Assembly (NCBI GenBank): GCA_003650975.1
Contig: QMSU01000012.1
Coordinates: 1 to 12,414, forward strand
Source of the DNA: Thermoplasmata archaeon
Lineage (GTDB): Archaea > Thermoplasmatota > E2 > UBA202 > JdFR-43
Direction of reading: 5' to 3'
DNA length: 12,414 bases
The notes beneath the pieces are model-generated. The model was not told the DNA's origin and ran no database searches. It was given only the letters and a program-made list of their open reading frames with translations. The first letter of the stretch is position 1; each line of letters opens with the position of its first letter. The position numbers were made by a program, and so were the translations under genes. Below, piece after piece: positions 8,163 through 12,414 of this stretch.

Positions 8163-8184
8163 ATAAATTATAAATAAATTATAA
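8163..8184. repeat. Perfect 11-bp tandem duplication in an AT-rich gap
   Basis: ATAAATTATAA occurs twice head to tail (8163-8173 and 8174-8184), inside an AT-rich block from about 8141 to 8184 that also contains CATATAAT (8149-8156). The block lies between the GTPase stop (8222) and the M28 start. Its roles may be an upstream promoter (several TATA-like words on the minus strand), a T-rich terminator for the GTPase transcript, or a protein site with one-helical-turn spacing. The repeat is certain; the function is not. Confidence 0.85.
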
Positions 8185-8221
8185 CGGGATTTCAACACCC
8201 CTTCCACCAATATGCCATTTA

Positions 8222-9403
8222 CTATTTTGCTATTATATGAATGATGTCACCATTGGTGAGCTCATGGTCGTGCCCTATGATTTTTTTTGTTCTCGCATCC
8301 ACTGCCCTGATGAAACCCTCTGCAAGGTCGCTGTGCACCTTTTCCGCAAGGTCTATCACCGTTGAACCCTTTGGAAGCAGGAACACATCGGGAAGCACGT
8401 TTCCCTTCTTATCGCACAGCTTGTGCTCATCCTCCACCGGGTACACCGCAATGAGGTTCAGCAGGTCAAACACCGCCCTGTCAATGCACTGCTGCACACC
8501 TGTGGAGCCAAACCGCTCCAGCACATGCGTGCGTATGTATTCCAGGCCCTTTTTCTGCTTGTCATCCATCTCCTTGAGTACGGTGAATGAGTCATCTCCG
8601 GGCTTGTAGTCAATCATGCCATGTTCTGCGGCCTTCACCAGGGCAAGTTCCGACATGGCGGATGTGGGGATGGCATACTCCCCCTGGAATCTGTTGATGA
8701 GTTCCGTATCTGCCTTGTCTGCCTTGTTGAGAGCCAGAAGAATGGGCTTTGCCACCTGCCGCACGTGGGTGGAGAAGGCGAGCAAATCCTCATCGTTCCA
8801 TTGCACCGCCTCCGAGGAAAGGCCTGCCCTCCTGATGGCTGTTTTGATCTGGTGCTCCTTTATCCCCAGCCCCGTCAGTTTATCGGCAAGCATCTTTTCT
8901 ATTTTAACACCCTCCAGCTTGCACCTCATGCTCACACGCTGCCAGTCCTTTTTGAGCAGCCCCTGAATCCAGAAATCAATTTCCTCCTCAAGAAACTTCA
9001 CATCCTCTGCGGGGTCATGAGAGGAATCCTTGCCACAGGGCCTCCCTTCCTCGTCAGTTGAACCCGAAACATCCACGATGTGTATGAGACATGATGCCTG
9101 CCGCAGATCATCCAGGAACTTGTTTCCGAGTCCCCTTCCCTCATGCGCTTTCGGGACCAGACCGGCCACGTCAATGGCCTCTATGGGAACGTATCTGATG
9201 CCATCGATGCATTTCCCGGCGTTTGGATGACACTGAAGACCGTGCTCCCTGCAGGGGCATTTTGTCCGGGCATACATGACCCCACGGTTGGCGTCGATGG
9301 TGGTGAAAGGATAATTTGCCATTTCAGCATCGGCACAGGCGGCAGCATTGAAAAAGGTTGTTTTCCCCACATTGGGTTTTCCCACAATTCCTATCTGCAT
9401 CAT
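8222..9403 (-). CDS. OBG-type GTPase, archaeal/eukaryotic Ygr210 subfamily, with C-terminal TGS domain
   Basis: This 393-residue cytosolic P-loop GTPase has G1 GKPNVGKT (8-15), G3 DVAGL (78-82), G4 NKAD (226-229) and G5 TSA (247-249). A C-terminal TGS domain spans about 330-393 (LPKGSTVIDLAEKVH). The NKAD favours GTP, whereas bacterial YchF, with an altered G4, favours ATP. A Cys/His-rich insert after switch I (C49, C51, H54, C58, C65) and the ATPase-flanking YVPIEAIDVAGLVPKAHEGRGLGN block match the Ygr210 branch of the OBG family. Automated pipelines often call it YchF. OBG-family proteins act on ribosomes or tRNA-related processes; the precise role of this branch is unknown. I chose ATG 9403 because GGTGATG gives ideal Shine-Dalgarno spacing; the frame remains open to GTG 9439 but would then overlap the preceding gene. 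Confidence 0.92.
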   Translation of the reverse strand: MMQIGIVGKPNVGKTTFFNAAACADAEMANYPFTTIDANRGVMYARTKCPCREHGLQCHPNAGKCIDGIRYVPIEAIDVAGLVPKAHEGRGLGNKFLDDLRQASCLIHIVDVSGSTDEEGRPCGKDSSHDPAEDVKFLEEEIDFWIQGLLKKDWQRVSMRCKLEGVKIEKMLADKLTGLGIKEHQIKTAIRRAGLSSEAVQWNDEDLLAFSTHVRQVAKPILLALNKADKADTELINRFQGEYAIPTSAMSELALVKAAEHGMIDYKPGDDSFTVLKEMDDKQKKGLEYIRTHVLERFGSTGVQQCIDRAVFDLLNLIAVYPVEDEHKLCDKKGNVLPDVFLLPKGSTVIDLAEKVHSDLAEGFIRAVDARTKKIIGHDHELTNGDIIHIIAK

Positions 9404-9407
9404 GACA

Positions 9408-9689
9408 TCACCTGAAATAGTGAGGTTCCTCCTCACCACTCTTTCTCTTGCTCTGCTCCTTTTCCTTTACAATATCAATGGCGAGAATCATGGAAACCGG
9501 AATTATCCTCGTCCGCCCCTGTTCCGCTCCGTGTGATTCGTCCATTTCAATGCAGATTCCCACCTCGTCCTTCGAGAGATACGCATACCCGGTGAAGGTT
9601 CCGCTCGTCTTCATGTGGATTTTCTCGGAGCCAAGCGAGTATATGATATATATCGAGCCCGGCACCAGTTCCACTTCCTTTTCCTTCAT
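9408..9689 (-). CDS. Small beta-rich conserved-looking protein of unknown function, 93 residues
   Basis: I do not recognise a named family. The protein begins MKEKEVELVPG and is rich in short beta strands (IYIIYSLG, GTFTGYAYLS, VGICIEMDE, RTRIIPVSMILAIDIV), followed by a charged, probably disordered tail (KEKEQSKRKSGEEE). The strand pattern, with a Gly-rich turn and a RIIP...I..IDI end, recalls small beta-barrels such as Sm-like folds; this is only a resemblance. The frame is open further upstream, but the start at 9689 forms an ATGA overlap with the HTH gene's stop and has GAGG 8 nt upstream. Its TGA (9408-9410) is 4 nt before the GTPase ATG. The tight packing argues for a shared function with the regulator and the GTPase. 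Confidence 0.75.
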   Translation of the reverse strand: MKEKEVELVPGSIYIIYSLGSEKIHMKTSGTFTGYAYLSKDEVGICIEMDESHGAEQGRTRIIPVSMILAIDIVKEKEQSKRKSGEEEPHYFR

Positions 9690-10120
9690 TTTAAATGCCT
9701 CTTTTCCACCAATTTCTGGAGATGGTGAACGGTCTCTGCATATTGCTCCATTGCCACCTTGACATGGGCCTCCACAAAGTTCCATGCCTTGGCAACATTG
9801 CCATACCTGAGCTGATATGTCTTTTTTACCTTGATACCCTCTCCCTCCTTCCCCTCCTCGAGCAGGTCCATGGCCTTGAGTTTATTGAGGTGACGGTACA
9901 CGGTCGCCTTCGTGGCCTTGAGTGTGGCCATCAGCTCCTCCACCGTCCATTTTTTTCCGGGATGAAGGAGGAAACACTCAAAAAGATGATAGGGAATGGA
10001 GTGTTCGTCGGCGTTATTGCCCATATATCCGATCAACTGCAGAAATTTTGTTGCAACCTTTTTATAATCCTTCTCCCCCACAAGAGAGCTGCTCTTGACA
10101 ACCCGTATCTCAAACTCCAT
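9686..10120 (-). CDS. Winged-helix DNA-binding protein, ArsR/TrmB-like, first gene of a three-gene unit
   Basis: This 144-residue cytosolic protein has a central winged helix-turn-helix at about 43-105. Helices run YHLFECFLLHPG, WTVEELMATLKA, and the recognition helix TKATVYRHLNKLKAMDLLEE (about 70-89), followed by a wing with GEGIKVKKTYQL. The C-terminal 35 residues (about 109-143) are one long amphipathic helix, suited to dimerisation. The N-terminal 40 residues are not assigned. It overlaps the next gene by ATGA and has its own TATA box, so it probably heads the operon and may regulate it. Target and ligand are unknown, and no metal-binding cysteine motif is present (a single Cys, C49). 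Confidence 0.85.
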   Translation of the reverse strand: MEFEIRVVKSSSLVGEKDYKKVATKFLQLIGYMGNNADEHSIPYHLFECFLLHPGKKWTVEELMATLKATKATVYRHLNKLKAMDLLEEGKEGEGIKVKKTYQLRYGNVAKAWNFVEAHVKVAMEQYAETVHHLQKLVEKRHLK

Positions 10121-10139
10121 GAAATCTAATGGCAGATGA

Positions 10140-10147
10140 ATTTATAA
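10140..10147 (-). promoter_or_regulatory. TATA box of the HTH-small protein-GTPase operon
   Basis: TTATAAAT on the minus strand is centred about 24 nt before the ATG at 10120, consistent with a leaderless first gene. It occupies the 44-bp gap between the HTH gene and the end of the PKD protein gene. It lies within an imperfect dyad whose outer arms are GAAT (10138-10141) and ATTC (10152-10155). Confidence 0.6.
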
Positions 10148-10164
10148 CATTATTCACTGCACGC

Positions 10165-11568
10165 TCAGAATATCTTTATGTAGGCGAGTTCATCTGTCTC
10201 TGTGAGATGGCCTGCCTTATCATGGGCAATCACCTTGAGTTTGTTGGATGAGAGCAGAATATTCTGCGGCGCCTGTATTTCGTAGGGTGCTGCATAATCC
10301 TTCCACAGTATCTCGCCGTTCAGCATGAATTCCACGTAATCAATGCCCGATGTGGTGTCGTCCGCATCCGCCGCAAGGGTGCACTTTCCTATGATGATGG
10401 TATTCCCGAATATGGTGGGAAGGATGCGACGGTTGAATATGTAGATGTATCCCTTTTCGGGTGTGGTGATGGAAACGGTGGGTGCATTTTTGTCGATTTT
10501 CAGGGTGAAATTCTGTTCATCCTCGGCATTGCCCGCATGATCAATGCTGTAAAAGTGGATGACATGAACGCCATTGGCTGAAAGATTGAATTTACCCTCA
10601 TACTTCTGCCAGTCGCCATCGTCTATCTTATACCATGTGGTGTTCACACCTGAAAGGTTGTCTGTAGCCGCAAGGGTGATGCGCGCCACCTCATTTATCC
10701 ATCCGTTCTTGCCATAGGTGGCGTTTATGTCATAGGTGGTCTCGGGAGGTGTGTAATCAATGTTGACGGTAATGTTGTGCTCATCCTCCATATTCCCCGC
10801 AACATCGGTGCTGTAAAAGAAGATGGTATGGGGTCCCTCCTGGGTGATGGTGATGTTTCCCTCATACTGCGTCCAGTTTCCATTATCTATGCGGTACCAT
10901 GTGGCATTCACTCCCGCCAGATTATCGGTTGCCGAGAGATTCACCGTTACCGTGTCATTGTACCATGCCCGTTCTCCTTCAATGGAATAGTTTGTTTCCG
11001 GCGGGGTGATGTCCACAAGCGCCGTGATGGCATCGGTATCATTGGCCCCATCGTTATCGAACACCGTCAGGTTGACGGTATAAATTCCCTCAGCCCCGTA
11101 CGTATGGTTGAGTGTCTCGCCAAAGCCCGCATTCCCATCTCCGAATAACCATGTCCAGTTGACAATGGTGCCGTCCACATCATAGCTCATGTTGCCGTTG
11201 AACATCACGAGAAGGTCATTTGAGGTGATGTTTTCTCCTGCAACCGCAACGGGAGGAACGTTGAAAACAGTGATATTTTTCTCCACATAATCCATGTTGT
11301 CGCTACTGTCGAAAATCACGAGCCGCACCGTATAGGTCCCATTATCCTGATATTGGTGAACAGGATTCTGCTCGGTGCTGCTGCTGCCGTCCCCGAAATA
11401 CCAGACCCATGCCACCACATCTCCCGTGGAATTATCAAAGAAATGGACCCCCTCCATATCAGTTGGAGCCTCCGGCTCCCAGTAAAAATCCGCATCGAGT
11501 GTGAGTGCTCCCGCAGTAAGACCATATACCATCATCACTACCATCAACAAAGCTGCTATCTTTTTCAT
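10165..11568 (-). CDS. Secreted PKD-domain protein with OmpL47-type repeats and C-terminal Ig-like module
   Basis: This 467-residue protein has a signal peptide (about 1-20). Two PKD domains follow: about 25-101 (WYFGDGSSS; HQYQDNGTYTVRL) and 104-186 (WLFGDG; HTYGAEGIYTVNLTV). Two similar OmpL47-type repeats follow, about 188-270 and 274-358, each with TPPET ... ATDNL(A/S)GVN(A/T)TWY(R/K)ID(N/D)G(N/D)W and GxHxIxFYSxDxAGNxED. A C-terminal Ig-like module (361-467) resembles the end of the neighbouring M28 peptidase. I count 21 Asn-X-Ser/Thr sequons between residues 46 and 353 and none after. No membrane anchor or catalytic residues are visible. Such domains act as spacers or binding modules in archaeal envelopes; the partner is unknown. 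It may be released, or held by other surface proteins. Confidence 0.88.
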   Translation of the reverse strand: MKKIAALLMVVMMVYGLTAGALTLDADFYWEPEAPTDMEGVHFFDNSTGDVVAWVWYFGDGSSSTEQNPVHQYQDNGTYTVRLVIFDSSDNMDYVEKNITVFNVPPVAVAGENITSNDLLVMFNGNMSYDVDGTIVNWTWLFGDGNAGFGETLNHTYGAEGIYTVNLTVFDNDGANDTDAITALVDITPPETNYSIEGERAWYNDTVTVNLSATDNLAGVNATWYRIDNGNWTQYEGNITITQEGPHTIFFYSTDVAGNMEDEHNITVNIDYTPPETTYDINATYGKNGWINEVARITLAATDNLSGVNTTWYKIDDGDWQKYEGKFNLSANGVHVIHFYSIDHAGNAEDEQNFTLKIDKNAPTVSITTPEKGYIYIFNRRILPTIFGNTIIIGKCTLAADADDTTSGIDYVEFMLNGEILWKDYAAPYEIQAPQNILLSSNKLKVIAHDKAGHLTETDELAYIKIF

Positions 11569-11595
11569 GCAAATCGCTTCTAAAATTTGTTTTGG

Positions 11596-11603
11596 TTATT
11601 TAT
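11596..11603 (-). promoter_or_regulatory. TATA-like box of the PKD protein gene
   Basis: ATAAATAA on the minus strand is centred about 31 nt before the ATG at 11568, predicting a leader of roughly 5 nt. No convincing Shine-Dalgarno sequence lies in the intervening bases. An AAATTTTAG closer to the start is badly spaced and less likely. Confidence 0.5.
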
Positions 11604-11627
11604 GCATTTCGATTGGATAGGAAGATA

Positions 11628-11642
11628 CCCTGGGTAACAGGG
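11628..11642. repeat. Inverted repeat between the QueF and PKD protein genes
   Basis: CCCTG-GGTAA-CAGGG is a perfect 5-bp stem with a 5-base loop, 31 bp downstream of the QueF stop. It could help end the PIN-QueF transcript or bind a regulator of the PKD gene, whose TATA-like box is about 25 bp away. No T-run follows on the minus strand, so a simple terminator is not well supported. Confidence 0.35.
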
Positions 11643-11673
11643 AATAAATCTGTAAAATACTGCCAGGACGCCG

Positions 11674-12045
11674 TCACTGTGCACCGGAAGATGAAACTCT
11701 CACCACCGTTTTTATGCCGCCCCTCACATTGAAATCTCCCACAATCTCAATGGAGCGGGGGGCGAGTGCCTGCTTCAGATCGGCGTATATCCTGTTGACC
11801 GCCTCCTCGTGGGTGATGTATTTATCCCTGTATGTGTTCAGATACAGCTTGAGTGAGCGAAGTTCAACAATGTATTTATCCGGCACATATGTGATGTGGA
11901 TGGTGGCAAAGTCAGGGTAGCCGGAACGGGGGCACAAACAGGTGAATTCCGGGAAGGTGATTTCAACGGTATACTCCTTTTCTGGAAACGGATTATCCCA
12001 CAATTCGAGTTTTGCTTCCGCTATGGCCTTCTCCCCGTACTTCAT
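11674..12045 (-). CDS. queF: QueF-family protein (7-cyano-7-deazaguanine reductase, or archaeosine-forming QueF-like)
   Basis: This 123-residue tunnelling-fold protein is of the single-domain QueF type. The catalytic motif [16 protein letters not shown] carries C38 (thioimide-forming Cys of LCP) and D45. An ELRSLKLY stretch (61-68) matches the NADPH-binding QueF motif except Arg for Lys at 63. H79-E80 (the preQ0-binding Glu region) and VRGGI near the end are also present. Bacterial QueF reduces preQ0 to preQ1 for queuosine. In archaea, QueF-like proteins instead turn preQ0-tRNA into archaeosine, usually without the NADPH motif. This protein is shorter at the C-terminus than bacterial forms of about 165 residues. 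Family is certain; the reaction is open. The start is fixed by a GGAGGAGGAG site (12054-12063) and a TAATG overlap with the PIN gene, so the two are coupled. Confidence 0.9.
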   Translation of the reverse strand: MKYGEKAIAEAKLELWDNPFPEKEYTVEITFPEFTCLCPRSGYPDFATIHITYVPDKYIVELRSLKLYLNTYRDKYITHEEAVNRIYADLKQALAPRSIEIVGDFNVRGGIKTVVRVSSSGAQ

Positions 12046-12414
12046 TATAAAAGCTCCTCCTCCATTTCAAGGCGGTTTCCGCCCCTGAGATAAATAACTG
12101 AAAGTTCCAGTTCCTTTGCCTTCTGCTTCAGCTCCTTGTCATTGGTCACAATCGCCCCGTCAACCTTGAGTGCCGCCTCTATCACCCCGTCATCCCCCTT
12201 GTGGGCACATTCCATGAGGCGGAATCCTCTTTTTTTTATGATGGAAAGGCCGAGCGTTGCCGCCCGCCCCACCTCGCCGTCCTGCTGGGCAAGTTTCTCC
12301 ACCTCCTCCACCACCGCTGTGGGGACAATGATTCTGCACACTCCGAGAAGTCTGCTCAGCTCCCGCTCGATGTTTATGCCGAACTGATACGGCATCATAA
12401 GCGCGTTTGTATCC
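12045..12414 (-). CDS. FCF1/UTP24-like PIN domain protein (5' end outside window)
   Basis: The frame is open to the right edge. The codons before the ATG at 12398 read D-T-N-A-L, the first PIN active-site Asp, so that ATG is internal and the true start lies outside. Conserved acidic positions visible are this Asp, the Glu pair in AVVEEVEKL, the [10 protein letters not shown] block and the VTNDKEL Asp. That is the usual four-acid metal site of PIN ribonucleases. The [17 protein letters not shown] opening and the [11 protein letters not shown] end resemble archaeal COG1412 proteins, related to the eukaryotic rRNA-processing factors Fcf1/Utp24. No antitoxin-like partner is seen next to it, so a VapC toxin is less likely. 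Its TAA overlaps the QueF ATG. Confidence 0.88.
   Translation of the reverse strand, partial: DTNALMMPYQFGINIERELSRLLGVCRIIVPTAVVEEVEKLAQQDGEVGRAATLGLSIIKKRGFRLMECAHKGDDGVIEAALKVDGAIVTNDKELKQKAKELELSVIYLRGGNRLEMEEELL

Noticed and set aside
8222..9403. Calling the GTPase bacterial-type YchF ATPase
   Set aside because: The G4 motif is NKAD rather than the altered YchF form, and the Cys/His-rich insert fits the Ygr210 branch.
11628..11645. Resemblance of the CAGGG-containing inverted repeat to the I-SceI recognition site
   Set aside because: Only part of the 18-bp site matches and no homing endonuclease or intron is present; treated as chance.
12396..12398. ATG as the start of the PIN protein
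   Set aside because: The five preceding codons read D-T-N-A-L, the conserved first active-site motif of PIN domains, so the true start lies beyond the right edge.
12045..12414. PIN gene plus QueF as a VapBC-type toxin-antitoxin pair
   Set aside because: The neighbour is a clear QueF-family enzyme, not a DNA-binding antitoxin, and the PIN sequence resembles the FCF1-like branch rather than VapC.
1..12414. CRISPR array, tRNA, rRNA, insertion sequence or prophage
   Set aside because: I saw no regularly spaced repeats, no tRNA or rRNA-like stretches, no transposase or phage proteins, and no terminal inverted repeats with target duplications.

Overview
The window reads as ordinary archaeal chromosome, most likely from a euryarchaeon of the Thermoplasmata type. 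The support is lineage-typical families (a DUF373 membrane protein, a Ygr210-type OBG GTPase with NKAD, an FCF1-like PIN protein, CARDB/PKD surface proteins with many Asn-X-Ser/Thr sequons) and TATA-like boxes 24-32 nt upstream of start codons. The exact lineage is an inference; no rRNA or other phylogenetic marker is present. I see no insertion sequence, tRNA, rRNA, CRISPR array or phage gene, and no gap longer than about 170 bp without a gene.

Layout, plus strand (1-2924). The window opens with the C-terminal 97 residues of a 5-formyltetrahydrofolate cyclo-ligase family protein. A two-gene unit follows: a DUF373 protein with about six membrane segments, and a site-2-protease-like M50 metalloprotease. 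They share an ATGA stop/start overlap. The protease has a 230-residue PDZ-like insert that carries six sequons.

Layout, minus strand (2911-12414), read right to left. A 5'-truncated FCF1-like PIN protein overlaps a short QueF-family protein (TAATG). Next is a secreted PKD/OmpL47-type repeat protein. Then comes a three-gene unit: a winged-helix regulator, a 93-residue beta-rich protein of unknown function, and a Ygr210-subfamily GTPase. After an AT-rich gap with a perfect 11-bp tandem repeat come a secreted M28 zinc peptidase and a 1298-residue membrane-anchored CARDB/DUF2341/Ig-like/TSP3 protein. The last gene overlaps the M50 gene tail-to-tail by 14 bp.

How the genes fit together. The M28 peptidase, the 1298-residue protein and the PKD protein form an exported cell-envelope set. 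The peptidase and the PKD protein share a similar C-terminal Ig-like module. The M50 protease may process membrane proteins, with DUF373 as an obligatory-looking genetic partner. The HTH/small protein/GTPase and PIN/QueF units point to RNA- or ribosome-related housekeeping. Genes that begin a transcript have a TATA-like box so close to the start codon that the mRNAs are probably leaderless or nearly so. Internal genes have Shine-Dalgarno sequences or stop/start overlaps instead. I found no clearly new defence or mobile system. The best leads are the QueF protein with a near-canonical NADPH motif, the DUF373-M50 pair, the uncharacterised HTH/beta-protein/GTPase unit, the shared C-terminal module and the 11-bp tandem repeat.
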